From Thermohalobaculum sp039187815 (lineage in GTDB: Bacteria; Pseudomonadota; Alphaproteobacteria; Rhodobacterales; Rhodobacteraceae), in NCBI GenBank assembly GCA_039187815.1, contig JBCCZI010000006.1, positions 1-64,000 on the forward strand: 64,000 nt of DNA, in the 5' to 3' direction. The notes beneath the pieces are model-generated. The model saw nothing but the letters and a program-made list of their open reading frames with translations. It ran no database searches and was not told the DNA's origin. Shown here piece by piece: positions 52,056 through 61,275 of the stretch (position 1 is its first letter; every line of letters starts with the position of its first letter). The position numbers and the translations under genes are program-made.

Positions 52056-53719
52056 CTGCATCGCTGGTCTCTCTGTTCCGCCCCCGTGAGGGATGGACGA
52101 ACGAAGAGCGGGCGCAATTCGCGCGCATCGAGCGGATGCTCGAAGACGCAGGCTTTGGCGTCGACGTCGAGCACGGGATGTCCGACGAGGGCGAGCCCTG
52201 GTGCGTCTTCTGTTCGCGCGCCTCCGGCGACGTGATCATCCATGTCGCCTGCATCGACAACCGGTTCATGTTTGACAGCACGACGTTGCCGCGACCGATC
52301 GAGGGCGCGAACTTTCAGCGTTGTGCCGAGCGATTCTTCGAGGATGTCTCGCTGCCCATGCCGTTGACCGAGCGGCGAAACCGTGTGCTGCTCCACCCGA
52401 GCGCCATGCTCGCCAGCCTGTTTATCACGATTCTGCTTTACGCCCAGGCGACGACCGAGCAGCAGTTGTTCGACATCGACCCGGTAGATGTAGACAATGA
52501 GGACGGTGATGCCGTTGTGCCCGCCTCGCCCCTGGCACTGCGGATCAAATCGATCGCTCAGCAGGTGCAAGAGTTCGTCAACGGCGCCGAGAAGGACACC
52601 CAAGCTCAGGCGCACCAGGCCTATGTGAACCCGGGCATGGCGACGATCCCCGCCGGTATGGCCCTGGCGGTTATCGCGATTGCCCAGGATCTGGCGCATG
52701 CTGAGGAGTCGGGTGTCATCACTGACACCGAGGAGCCGACGCTGGCCGCGCTTTTGCGCGCCGCGGTCATGGTCGACACGCAGCCGGTTGTGGCTCCCGA
52801 GGATGAGGCAGAGGCGGTGGCCGAGGGCGATGGCGGTGAGGGCCCGTTCGCCGATCCGGCCGAGGAGCAGTTCGCCGCGGGTGAGGCCCCGGGGCAATCC
52901 GAGGAATTCGCCGCAGCAGTCTCAGCGGCGCTCGCCGGGCTCGGTGCCTTTGCTGTCGAGGTTGCGGATAGCGCTGAGGCGGCGCAGTCCCTGCTTGTCA
53001 GCGCATCGGAGGAGATGCTCTCGCTCGGGGACGTTGCGCGGCTTGCGGTGCTCGGCGATGCGGATCTCGGCGCGGAAGAGGCCGGGTCGGTCTTCGCGCT
53101 CGACACCACCGCAGATCTCAGCGCCATGTTTGCGAGCATGCTCGAGGTGACGGGGCTTGAGCAGACCGCAGCAGTCGCGTTCGAACTGGCGGGCCGGGTG
53201 TGGGAGATCGACGTGATCGAACTCGCCGCGGACACGATCCAGGAGATCGAGCTCGCGGTGTTCAGCGAGGACCGCTTCGATCTGGCGGGCCTCGACAGTG
53301 CAGGCACCTCGGTGGTCCTGGCCACGCCGCAGACCAGCATCGAGCTGGACCAACCCGATCTTGGCACGACGGTGGGACGCCCGGCCGCGACTGGCGGCTT
53401 TGGGCCCAAGATGCCGAGCGAAACCGTGGCGCAGCCGGATCCGATCGACACCCTGCCGATCGAGACCCAAGTGGCCGAGATCCTGGCCAATGACCGGGTC
53501 GTGACCGAGGACGAGTTCGACATCCTGCTCTCGGCCTTCACGGCCCAGGTGGGCGATATCGGCATCGCCAAGGGACGCGAGAGCCTGATGTTCGTCGATC
53601 TCTCGGTGACGGAGCACGTGCTGTCCCGCGACATTGAGGCGGCGACGGTTTGGCTTGAGGACGAGACCCGGGTGACCTTTGTCGGTACGGTCTGGGATTT
53701 CGACGGCTTCCTGACCTGA
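52052..53719 (+). CDS. Large acidic protein of unknown function, partner of the XRE regulator
   Basis: 555-residue protein I do not recognise. The N-terminal 110 residues look like a compact domain: 'FARIERMLEDAGFGVDVEHG', 'DEGEPWCVFC' (Cys51-x-x-Cys54) and 'GDVIIHVACID' (His64, Cys67), a possible metal-binding cluster. A hydrophobic stretch (about 114-132, 'LHPSAMLASLFITILLYA') may be a membrane helix. The remainder is Ala/Glu/Asp-rich with a long disordered acidic segment (about 240-290) and helical and beta-like parts, ending 'VTFVGTVWDFDGFLT'. ATG 52052 follows GAGAGGA and overlaps the open frame after the XRE gene. Few basic residues. No enzyme signature seen. Confidence 0.82.
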   Translation: MTASLVSLFRPREGWTNEERAQFARIERMLEDAGFGVDVEHGMSDEGEPWCVFCSRASGDVIIHVACIDNRFMFDSTTLPRPIEGANFQRCAERFFEDVSLPMPLTERRNRVLLHPSAMLASLFITILLYAQATTEQQLFDIDPVDVDNEDGDAVVPASPLALRIKSIAQQVQEFVNGAEKDTQAQAHQAYVNPGMATIPAGMALAVIAIAQDLAHAEESGVITDTEEPTLAALLRAAVMVDTQPVVAPEDEAEAVAEGDGGEGPFADPAEEQFAAGEAPGQSEEFAAAVSAALAGLGAFAVEVADSAEAAQSLLVSASEEMLSLGDVARLAVLGDADLGAEEAGSVFALDTTADLSAMFASMLEVTGLEQTAAVAFELAGRVWEIDVIELAADTIQEIELAVFSEDRFDLAGLDSAGTSVVLATPQTSIELDQPDLGTTVGRPAATGGFGPKMPSETVAQPDPIDTLPIETQVAEILANDRVVTEDEFDILLSAFTAQVGDIGIAKGRESLMFVDLSVTEHVLSRDIEAATVWLEDETRVTFVGTVWDFDGFLT

Positions 53720-53745
53720 TCCGCGGGGAGCCCGCACCGACCGCC

Positions 53746-55089
53746 ATGTCCGACCATTCCGATGAGCCCGAGGTGCTGCGGGTGCTTGATCCGCTGCCGG
53801 CTGATCGCCTAACTCTGTCGGCAGCCGCCCGCATCGGCGGAGTTGCGCCACGGCCGGCTCCGCCAACTCAGCCGTCTGCGGCCCTGTCGCTCGAGGAGAA
53901 GTCCGTGCCCGTCCTGAAACGCCTCGAGCGCTATTTCTCGGCGTTCTTCAAGCTTGGCCGGATCTCCCGTATGGCCAAATCGGCCACGGTGAGCGCCTCC
54001 GTCATCGAGCCGCGGGTCGATGGATTGGCGCAGGATCTCTATGAGCTGACCGACCGCCAGTCCTCCCTAGAGCAAGAGCGAGATACGGTGGCCCAGCGCC
54101 TCGACGGCCTTGACGACCGGTTGGCCCAAAACGCGCCAATGATCGAAGACGCCCAGGCCCGGGTCATCGCGCACAGCGTGCGGCTGGATGAGATTGAGAC
54201 CGAGATCGACCCCAAAATCGAGGTACAGCTTGCGCCGATCAAGGCCGAGTTGGCCGAGATACGTCGCGCGATGGACCGGTTGTCCACGGACAGCGCCCAA
54301 CTGGCACGCGGGTTCTCCGAGCTCAGCCGGCGCCTGGATTTACAGCGGTTTCGCCATGGGGAGGCGGCCACGGACACCCCGCCGGCCAGTCTTGCCCGCG
54401 AGGGGCTCGATGCCCTGCTCGACAGCTTCTACGGTCGGCTCGAAGATCGCTATCGCGGCTCCCGAGAGCAGATCAAGCAGCGCCTCGCTGTGGCCTATCT
54501 GCAGGACGTGCGCGCTGCGGTTGAGGCAACCGAGGGGCGGCCGGTTCTCGATCTCGGTTGTGGCCGGGGCGAATGGGTCGAGCTGGTGCTCTCGGCGGGC
54601 ATCGAGGCCCGCGGGGTCGACCTCAACCCCGTGCAGATCGCCGATGCCAAAGCGGCCGGTCTGCCGGTCGAGCACGGCGATGCCATGGCCGCGCTAGCCG
54701 CAGCCCCCGATGGGGTCTTTGCCGTCGTGACCGCGCATCATCTGATCGAGCATCTGCCATTTGACGGGGTCGCTTGGATGGCGCGGGAAGCGCTGCGGGT
54801 CCTCGCCCCCGGCGGCGTTCTGATCGTCGAGACGCCGAACGCCCGCAACCTGATCGTTGGCGCGACCACCTTCCACATCGACCCGACCCATGTCCGCCCG
54901 CTCCCGGCCGAAGTGCTGACGACCCTGTTCGACACCATCGGCTTTGCGCCGGTCGAGCCGCGCCCGCTTCACCCGTCCGATACCCGCGAGGGGTTCCTGC
55001 GCGAGAACCGGGCCGACCCGCACGTGGCCGAGCTGTTGTTCGGCCCGCAGGATCTCGCGGTGCTCGCCACGCGCCCGGCGATCCTCTGA
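53746..55089 (+). CDS. Methyltransferase with a long N-terminal coiled coil (WbdD-like architecture)
   Basis: 447-residue protein. Residues about 105-200 form a predicted coiled coil ('LEQERDTVAQRLDGLDDRLAQN' and 'IKAELAEIRRAMDRL'), then a class I methyltransferase: 'VLDLGCGRGEWVEL' (about 265-278), 'ARGVDLNPVQIADAKAAGLPV', 'TAHHLIEHLPFDG' and 'LAPGGVLIVETPNARNL', continuing to 'DPTHVRPLPAEVL'. In O-antigen systems a methyltransferase with a coiled-coil rod caps chains and measures length (WbdD). Here it is followed directly by the fused glycosyltransferase, so a similar role is possible but unproven. Confidence 0.85.
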   Translation: MSDHSDEPEVLRVLDPLPADRLTLSAAARIGGVAPRPAPPTQPSAALSLEEKSVPVLKRLERYFSAFFKLGRISRMAKSATVSASVIEPRVDGLAQDLYELTDRQSSLEQERDTVAQRLDGLDDRLAQNAPMIEDAQARVIAHSVRLDEIETEIDPKIEVQLAPIKAELAEIRRAMDRLSTDSAQLARGFSELSRRLDLQRFRHGEAATDTPPASLAREGLDALLDSFYGRLEDRYRGSREQIKQRLAVAYLQDVRAAVEATEGRPVLDLGCGRGEWVELVLSAGIEARGVDLNPVQIADAKAAGLPVEHGDAMAALAAAPDGVFAVVTAHHLIEHLPFDGVAWMAREALRVLAPGGVLIVETPNARNLIVGATTFHIDPTHVRPLPAEVLTTLFDTIGFAPVEPRPLHPSDTREGFLRENRADPHVAELLFGPQDLAVLATRPAIL

Positions 55090-55093
55090 GCCC

Positions 55094-57442
55094 ATGCGTG
55101 TCGGCGTCGTCACCACCCAGGCTCCGTTCATCATCGGAGGGGCCGAGCGGCACTCGGCCAATCTGGTCACGGCGCTGAAAGCCCGCGGGCACGAGGCGAC
55201 CGAGATCTCGATCCCGTATAAATGGTATCCGGCCCGGGCGCTGGTCGACCATGTGCTGGCCGCCAAGCTGATCGATCTGACCGATCTCGGCTATCCGGTG
55301 GATTTGGCGGTGGGCCTGAAGTTCCCGGCCTATCTGGTGCGCCATCCCAACAAGGTGTTCTGGATCCTGCACCAGCATCGCCAGGCCTATGATCTGTGGG
55401 AGGCGGGGATCTCCGAATTGCAGCACGATCCCGACGGCGCCGGGGTGCGTGAGTTGATCCGGGCCGAAGACCGGGCAGCGATCGGCGCCTCGGGCGCCCG
55501 GGTCTATGCCAACAGCCGCAACGTCACGGACCGGCTGCAGCGTTATCTGGGGCTCGGCTCGCAACCGCTCTACCACCCGCCGCCGAATGCCGAGCGGCTG
55601 CGTCCGGGGCCCTTTGGCGACTATCTCTTTGCGCCGTCACGCTTGGGTCCTAACAAGCGCCAGGCTTTGATGATCGAGTCGCTCGCCCACGCGCCCGGCG
55701 TGCGGCTGAAGCTGGCCGGCCCGCCGGATGCGCCCGGCTATGACGACGAACTCCGCCAATTGGCGCGCGCGCGCGGTGTCGAAGAGCGCTGCGAGATCCT
55801 GGGTCCGATCTCTGATGCCGAGATGCTAAGGCACTACTCCGAGTGCAGGGGTGTCGTCTTTGTCCCGATCGATGAAGATTACGGCTACATCACGCTCGAA
55901 GCGATGCTGTCGGGCAAACCGGTGGTGACCGCGACCGACAGCGGCGGGCCGCTCGAGTTCATCCGTGACGGGGCCGAGGGTGTGGTCGTCGCGCCCGAGC
56001 CGGCTGCGCTGGGGGCCGCCTATCTCCGGCTGATGGACGGGGCGGCCGAGGCCGAGCGTATGGGAGAGGCGGCGCGCGCGACCTACCGCGCCAAAGGCAT
56101 CGGCTGGGACAGGGTGGTCGAGGTGCTGACGGGCGAGCCGCTGCCCCATCCTGCCGAGAGCGCTCCGGTCGACCCCGCCGGCGCTGCGGTGCCCCCCGCG
56201 CAGCTCGATCTGTCCGAGATCAAGGACCGGCTCGCCCCGCCTCAGCCTCTGCAAATGCCCTTCGCCGATCTCGGCGCGCTCTTGGCCGCCTATGATTTTG
56301 GGACGCATCCTGGGGATTGGGATGCGCAAGAGCCCCTCCACCGGCCGTATTTCGAGACCCATTGGCGGCGCTATTGCGCAACGCTCGCGCTGCTCGAGCC
56401 GCTCGTCCCCGAGCGCATTTTGGACATCGGCATCGTCCCGCCCTTTCTCTTCCAGGGTCTGCTCGCCGCGCGCTTTCCTGAGGCCCAGCTCAGCGGCGTT
56501 TGGTCGGATCCGCGGCCCTTCGCGCAGACCTTGCAGGCCCGCGGAGCGCCCGGGCGGGATTTCGCCGTCGCGCTCAGCCCCTGCAATGTCGAGCGGGACC
56601 GACTCCCCTATGCCGACGGCTCGGTCGATCTCGTGCTTGGTATGGAGATCCTCGAACACCTCGCCGTCGATCCGCTCTGGTTTCTGGCCGAGATCAACCG
56701 CGTGCTGGCTCCCGGAGGCCACCTGCTGCTGAGCACGCCGAACATGACCAGCCATCGCAGTGTCACCAAGGTGCTGGGTGGAGCGGCGCCCTATTCCTTT
56801 GGCCCCTTTGTGCCGGTCGGAGGGGCTTATGGGCGCCACAATCGCGAGTACGCGCCGGCTGAGCTCCGCGCTCTGGCCGAGGCCGCGGGGTTCGAGACCG
56901 GTCGTCTGCTGAGCGCCGATGTCTATGACGACCGCATTGAGCCCGCGACCGCTGCGCTCCTGACAGCGCGCGGAGACCACATGGCGCTGCGCGGCGAGAC
57001 GCTGTTCTGGTTGGGGCATAAGACCACAGCGCCCGGGGCCGCGCCCGAGGGGCTCTACCATGGCCAACCCGATCAGCATGCGGGCCGGCTCACGCTCGAG
57101 CACCGCAGCGCCGAGGGTGTCACGGTCCGCGCCACCAATCTCGCCCGGGCGGACTGGGCAACCGAGGGCCCCTTTGCCATCACACTCTGCCTCGATTGGC
57201 AGGATGCCCGCGGGCGGCTGGTGCACCATGGCGCCCAGTATCCGCTACCGACCGGCGTGCCCGTCGGGGCCAGCATCACGGTGCCGTTGGCCCTGGGCGA
57301 GCTCGGCGGCGGCGCGAGCCGGGGCACGGTGACGATCGGATTGTTCGAGGCGGGCGCTGGCCGGCTCTCGGGCACGGGGCGCTCCAATACGCTGCGTTTG
57401 GCCTGCTCTGAGGCGGCCTTTCTCGGCCTGGTGCGCCCGTGA
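55094..57442 (+). CDS. Glycosyltransferase-methyltransferase fusion with C-terminal beta-rich domain
   Basis: 782-residue multidomain protein. Residues 1-345 are a GT4 glycosyltransferase ('VVTTQAPFIIGGAERHSANLV', 'FAPSRLGPNKRQALMIESL', 'EDYGYITLEAMLSGKPVVTATDSGGPLEF' in parts). Residues about 400-640 are a class I methyltransferase ('ERILDIGIVPPFLFQGL', 'LVLGMEILEHLAVDPLWF', 'LLSTPNMTSH'). Residues about 650-782 are beta-rich ('LTLEHRSAEGVTVRATN', 'LDWQDARGRLV'), which may be a carbohydrate-binding or Wzt-like recognition domain. ATG 55094 is 4 nt after the previous stop and the gene's stop overlaps the next start. Such a fusion would add and methylate a sugar in one polypeptide. Confidence 0.85.
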   Translation: MRVGVVTTQAPFIIGGAERHSANLVTALKARGHEATEISIPYKWYPARALVDHVLAAKLIDLTDLGYPVDLAVGLKFPAYLVRHPNKVFWILHQHRQAYDLWEAGISELQHDPDGAGVRELIRAEDRAAIGASGARVYANSRNVTDRLQRYLGLGSQPLYHPPPNAERLRPGPFGDYLFAPSRLGPNKRQALMIESLAHAPGVRLKLAGPPDAPGYDDELRQLARARGVEERCEILGPISDAEMLRHYSECRGVVFVPIDEDYGYITLEAMLSGKPVVTATDSGGPLEFIRDGAEGVVVAPEPAALGAAYLRLMDGAAEAERMGEAARATYRAKGIGWDRVVEVLTGEPLPHPAESAPVDPAGAAVPPAQLDLSEIKDRLAPPQPLQMPFADLGALLAAYDFGTHPGDWDAQEPLHRPYFETHWRRYCATLALLEPLVPERILDIGIVPPFLFQGLLAARFPEAQLSGVWSDPRPFAQTLQARGAPGRDFAVALSPCNVERDRLPYADGSVDLVLGMEILEHLAVDPLWFLAEINRVLAPGGHLLLSTPNMTSHRSVTKVLGGAAPYSFGPFVPVGGAYGRHNREYAPAELRALAEAAGFETGRLLSADVYDDRIEPATAALLTARGDHMALRGETLFWLGHKTTAPGAAPEGLYHGQPDQHAGRLTLEHRSAEGVTVRATNLARADWATEGPFAITLCLDWQDARGRLVHHGAQYPLPTGVPVGASITVPLALGELGGGASRGTVTIGLFEAGAGRLSGTGRSNTLRLACSEAAFLGLVRP

Positions 57443-58734
57443 GCGCGACTGAGCGGCCGCGCATCCATTGGGTCGGCCCGCTCCCGCCAGCCCAAACTGA
57501 CATCGCGGCGATGACGCGGCGCATCTTGCCGGCCCTCGCCGAGCGGGCCGATGTGGTGCTGTGGACCGATGCCGACCAATGGGACCCATCCCTCGAAGCC
57601 CATGCCCTGGTACGCCGCTATGATGCAGGCGCGCATTTCCCTATGCCGCTCGACAGTCTGCCGCCGGCGGCGGGCATCGAGGCCGTGTTCTTCCAGATCG
57701 GAAATTCCTGGCTGTTCCACGCAGGGCCGCTCAACCTCGCGCGCCGTGTGCCGGGGGTCGTGGTGCTCCACGATCTGGCCATCCAGGATCTGCTGGCGGG
57801 CATGCTCGCCAATGGCCATTTCGAGGCGCGGATCTACCGTGCCGAGATGGCGCGGTGGTATGGGGCGAACGGGCGCAGTGCGGCCGAGCGGATGTTGGCC
57901 CGCCGCGCGAGCCCGGCCGACATCGCCGCGACGATGCCATTGTTCGAGATCGCCCTGCCACGGGCCGTCGCCGCGCTGACGCATACCGAGGCCGGTTGGA
58001 CCGAGGTCGCGGGGCGCGCCATGCTCCCGTCCTGGCAGCTCGATCTGCCCTTTGCGCCGACGCCTGAGATCCCCGCGGCTCGCGCCACGGATGGCCCGCT
58101 GCGGCTGGTGCAGTTCGGTTATCTCGCGCCCAATCGGCGGCTCGATCAGGTGCTCGAGGCGCTTGCCGGGGTGAAGCGCCATGTGTGGGCGGAGCTCGAC
58201 GTCTTTGGAACCCTTTGGGATGAGCGCCATGTGCGCGGCAAGATCGCAGAGTTGGGATTGGTGGACCGGGTGCGGCTGCGCGGATTTGCGCCGGAACCGG
58301 AGCTCGATGCGGCCCTCGCCGCGGCGCATCTGGTGTTCAATCTCCGCAATCCCTCGATGGGCGAGGCCTCGGGCAGTCAGTTGCGGATCTGGAACGCCTC
58401 CGCGGCCTCGGTCGTGACCGATATCGGCTGGTATGCTGCCCTGCCCGAGGATTGCGTGCTGAAGGTGCCGGCCACGGGCGAAGCCGAGGCGCTCACCGAT
58501 CTTCTGCAAAGGCTTGACCGGGATCGCGGGCAGTGCTCGGCACTCGGTGCTGCGGGGCGCGCGCGGCTGGTGGCCCGCCACGGTCCCGAGCGGTATGCGC
58601 ACGGTCTGGTCGAGGCGGCCGCCCGCTATGGCGCCGATGCCCGCGCCGCGCTGATGGCCGAGGCCGCACGGGATCTCTTGGCGCGCACACCGCGCCCTCG
58701 TCTGGCCCGGGACCGCCTGGCCGAACAGCTCTGA
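57439..58734 (+). CDS. GT4-family glycosyltransferase
   Basis: 431-residue glycosyltransferase with 'RIHWVGPLPPAQTDIAAMTRRILPAL' at the N-terminus and 'LRLVQFGYLAPNRRLDQVLEALAGV' plus 'FNLRNPSMGEASGSQLRIWNAS' in the donor domain; in GT4 terms the donor glutamate region is MGEASG. The GTG start overlaps the previous stop (57439-57442). Last gene of the plus-strand glycan block. Convergent with the NUDIX gene, 7 nt apart. Confidence 0.84.
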   Translation: MSATERPRIHWVGPLPPAQTDIAAMTRRILPALAERADVVLWTDADQWDPSLEAHALVRRYDAGAHFPMPLDSLPPAAGIEAVFFQIGNSWLFHAGPLNLARRVPGVVVLHDLAIQDLLAGMLANGHFEARIYRAEMARWYGANGRSAAERMLARRASPADIAATMPLFEIALPRAVAALTHTEAGWTEVAGRAMLPSWQLDLPFAPTPEIPAARATDGPLRLVQFGYLAPNRRLDQVLEALAGVKRHVWAELDVFGTLWDERHVRGKIAELGLVDRVRLRGFAPEPELDAALAAAHLVFNLRNPSMGEASGSQLRIWNASAASVVTDIGWYAALPEDCVLKVPATGEAEALTDLLQRLDRDRGQCSALGAAGRARLVARHGPERYAHGLVEAAARYGADARAALMAEAARDLLARTPRPRLARDRLAEQL

Positions 58735-58741
58735 GCCGCGC

Positions 58742-59194
58742 TCAGATCAGGCCGGCCCGTGTCGCCCTGCGCACGGCCATCCGGTCGCCTTCGATGTCGA
58801 GCATCCGTGCCGCATCCTCGGGCGGCAGCCAAACTGGGTGGTGGTCGGGCTCCAGCGGATCGTGCAGCCGCGCGATCGCCCGCGCGAGATAGATCACCTG
58901 CACCTTGCGCGCCCAGTAGTCGTAGTCGCAGAGCCAAGCGAACCGTTGGAAGGCATCGATCCGGCGCGGCGGCCCGCCATCGCGACCTGCGATCCGCCAG
59001 CCGGTCTCCTCCAGCACTTCGCGGTGCAGCGCGGCGAGCGGGCTCTCGCCCGGGTCGATCCCACCGCCCGGCAGCTGCAGCTCGCCCTTTTGCCAGACGC
59101 AGAGCAGCCCGCCGCCCTGCATGACGATGCCATAGGCGCCGCGGCGGTCGCGGTACCGAATGCCGGGGCGGACGGTCTCTCCAATGCGTCTCAT
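58742..59194 (-). CDS. NUDIX hydrolase
   Basis: 150-residue pyrophosphohydrolase. The 23-residue NUDIX box is complete: Gly44, Glu50, then R58-E59-V60-L61-E62-E63-T64-G65 (GX5EX7REUXEEXGU). 'LPGGGIDPGESP' leads into it. Substrates of such short enzymes are oxidised nucleotides, ADP-ribose or other nucleoside diphosphates; which one cannot be told. ATG 59194; the frame stays open upstream into the hslO antisense, which is not real coding. Divergent from hslO. Confidence 0.9.
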   Translation of the reverse strand: MRRIGETVRPGIRYRDRRGAYGIVMQGGGLLCVWQKGELQLPGGGIDPGESPLAALHREVLEETGWRIAGRDGGPPRRIDAFQRFAWLCDYDYWARKVQVIYLARAIARLHDPLEPDHHPVWLPPEDAARMLDIEGDRMAVRRATRAGLI

Positions 59195-59278
59195 GGCCCT
59201 GCTTGTGGCATGCTCGGATGCGGTTTGCCAGAGCGCGCGGGAATCGCGTACACGAGCGCGCAACCGAGATGAGGTCCC

Positions 59279-60313
59279 ATGTCCGAGCCGACCCAAGACC
59301 CAGCGCCCGACGGCTTGGCCCCGCACCCGGGTGATGACCGGCTGTTGCCGTTTCAGCTCGAGCGCTCGCAGATCCGCGGGCGGTTCGTGCGGCTGGACCG
59401 GACGCTTGAGACCATCCTGACCCAGCACCGGTATCCCGAGCCGGTCTCGGCGCTGGTGGCCGAGGCGGCCCTGGTCACGGCCTTGGTCGGCCAGGCGGTC
59501 AAGCTGCGCTGGCGCTTTTCGATTCAGATCCGCGGCGATGGGCCCGTGCGCCTGATCGCCACCGACTACTTCGCCCCCAAGGTCGAGGGCGAGCCGGCCC
59601 GCCTGCGCGCCTATGCGGGGTTTGACCGGGGCGATGTGGCCTCGCGACGGGGCAGCCCCTTTGCCTTGCTCGGCAAGGGCGTGATGGGCGTGACGATCGA
59701 TCAAGGCCCCGATATGCGGCCCTATCAGGGGATCACCCCGCTGGCCGGGCAGTCGATCAGCACCTGTGCCGAGACCTATTTCGCCCAGTCCGAGCAGCTC
59801 GCGACCCGGTTCCAGGTGGTGGCCGGCCAGGCCCAAGAACCGGGCGGGGCCATGCATTGGCGCGCCGCGGGGCTGATGCTGCAGCTGATGCCCGACACCG
59901 AAGGCCAGGGCTCGGCACCCGATGCGCCCTCGGGCGATGATGGGCTGATGAATGCCGACGATGTGGCCGCTATGGCCCATCCCGCCCGCGCCGAGGATTG
60001 GGCACGCGTCAACATGCTGGCGGCCACCGCGGAGGCGCATGAGATGATCGGGCCGCATGTGAGCGTCGAGGCCCTGCTGACCCGCTTGTTCCACGAGGAG
60101 ACGCCGCGCATCTTTCCAAAACAGCCGATTGCCTTTGGCTGTACCTGCTCGGCGGAGCGGGTCAAGGCGGCGCTGGCGCAGTACTCGGCCAGGGATATCG
60201 CCAAGATGACCACGGTGGACGGGCGCGTCACGGCCGATTGCCAGTTTTGCTCCGCGCATTACAGCTTTGACCCGGCGACGCTTGGCTTTGAGGCGCGCAA
60301 GACTTCCGAGTGA
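59279..60313 (+). CDS. hslO: Redox-regulated chaperonin Hsp33
   Basis: Hsp33 is a holdase that switches on when oxidative stress oxidises its zinc-bound cysteines. The 344-residue protein has the C-terminal zinc motif CxC-(30)-CxxC: Cys288, Cys290, Cys321 and Cys324, and the N-terminal 'LPFQLERSQIRGRFVRLD' of the Rhodobacterales branch. A long Gly/Glu-rich insertion (about 200-225) is typical for this order. Convergent with the DUF2927 gene (stop directly abutting, 60313/60314). Confidence 0.95.
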   Translation: MSEPTQDPAPDGLAPHPGDDRLLPFQLERSQIRGRFVRLDRTLETILTQHRYPEPVSALVAEAALVTALVGQAVKLRWRFSIQIRGDGPVRLIATDYFAPKVEGEPARLRAYAGFDRGDVASRRGSPFALLGKGVMGVTIDQGPDMRPYQGITPLAGQSISTCAETYFAQSEQLATRFQVVAGQAQEPGGAMHWRAAGLMLQLMPDTEGQGSAPDAPSGDDGLMNADDVAAMAHPARAEDWARVNMLAATAEAHEMIGPHVSVEALLTRLFHEETPRIFPKQPIAFGCTCSAERVKAALAQYSARDIAKMTTVDGRVTADCQFCSAHYSFDPATLGFEARKTSE

Positions 60314-61174
60314 TCAGTTGCTCGGAACCGTCAGGATCTGGCGCACGATCGGCATGGCGGTGTCGGCGGTCATGCCAGGGCGCAACCGGTCGTCATAGAG
60401 CAGCCCGAGCAGGGCCGCGTCATGGTCGGTCATCAGCGCGAACTCCTCGTCATCATTGAAGATAGAGGGCCTGAGGGTCGGATCGTCGCGCGCAAGGCCC
60501 AGGGTCTGGGCGATCTCCTCCTCGATGCATGAGCGGCGCGAAAGCCCCGTCACCTCGGTGCGGATGTAGACCACAGCAAAATAGATCTCATAGGCCTCGG
60601 GCCGGTTCGGCGCGTGGTAATAGAACTCCGCCGCGCAGGGCCATTTCGGGTCGGCCGCCCAGGCATCGAAGAGATCGGATAGGGGCCGGTATTCCTCTTC
60701 GCGACGGAAGAGCGCGCCGACCTGCTCACGCCCCGAGCTGTCGAGGAAGAAGATCAGCATGTTCGGATCTGCCTCCGCCCGTCCGATGGTCAGCCCGGTC
60801 GCGCGGGTCAGGCGCCGGCCAAAGCCCTGCACGACCGCCACATCAGCCGGCGCATAAGACCCGAACAGACCATAGCGCACCGGGGCCCCCCAGCGGGTCA
60901 GAGGCGCGCTGTCATCGGCGCCGATTGCCGAATACCGGCCCTCGACGATCTCGAACTCCGAACCAAAACCGATCTTGGCAAAGTTCCGTGCCAGATCCTC
61001 TTGGGTATAGGGCGCATCGATGGGCGCTCGGTCCGCGCGCAGCTTTCCCGCCGCGCGCAGATTGGCGTCCCACCGCGCGAAATCGGCGTCGGAGACCGTA
61101 CCACCGCAGGCGCACAGCATCAGCCCGAGCGCGATATGTAGGATGCAACGCAGCATTGGGGGAGTGAGCCTCAT
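60314..61174 (-). CDS. DUF2927-family lipoprotein
   Basis: 286-residue exported lipoprotein. The N-terminus ends with a lipobox L-C-A-C near residue 25 ('LGLMLCACGGTVSDADF'), with the second cysteine the probable lipid anchor. The mature part contains 'IDAPYTQEDLARNFAKIGFGSEFEIVEG' and 'RWGAPVRYGLFG' segments, then 'SCIEEEIAQTLGLARDDP' and 'MTDHDAALLGLLYDDRLRPGM', the latter the core of DUF2927. The Glu-Glu-Glu in 'CIEEEIAQ' and 'TDHDAALL' resemble protease-like motifs but no activity is shown. Start at ATG 61174. Confidence 0.82.
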   Translation of the reverse strand: MRLTPPMLRCILHIALGLMLCACGGTVSDADFARWDANLRAAGKLRADRAPIDAPYTQEDLARNFAKIGFGSEFEIVEGRYSAIGADDSAPLTRWGAPVRYGLFGSYAPADVAVVQGFGRRLTRATGLTIGRAEADPNMLIFFLDSSGREQVGALFRREEEYRPLSDLFDAWAADPKWPCAAEFYYHAPNRPEAYEIYFAVVYIRTEVTGLSRRSCIEEEIAQTLGLARDDPTLRPSIFNDDEEFALMTDHDAALLGLLYDDRLRPGMTADTAMPIVRQILTVPSN

Positions 61175-61275
61175 TGCGCGCCCGATATCAACCATTCCGA
61201 TCATGTGCGCGCCGGTCTTGACGCGGGCGTGACCGATGCGTCCTCTGAGACGGGGTGCCCGAGGAGAACCCGGCC

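Noticed and set aside
51500..52897. Long minus-strand open frame with Ser-Ser-Ala-Ser repeats, opposite the XRE and 555-residue genes
   Set aside because: It is antisense to two well-supported genes with ribosome sites, and its repeats are only the complement of the Asp-rich tandem repeat. GC-rich DNA keeps such antisense frames open.
59195..60259. Upstream extension of the NUDIX frame across hslO
   Set aside because: It is antisense to the confidently identified Hsp33 gene; the NUDIX protein starts at 59194.
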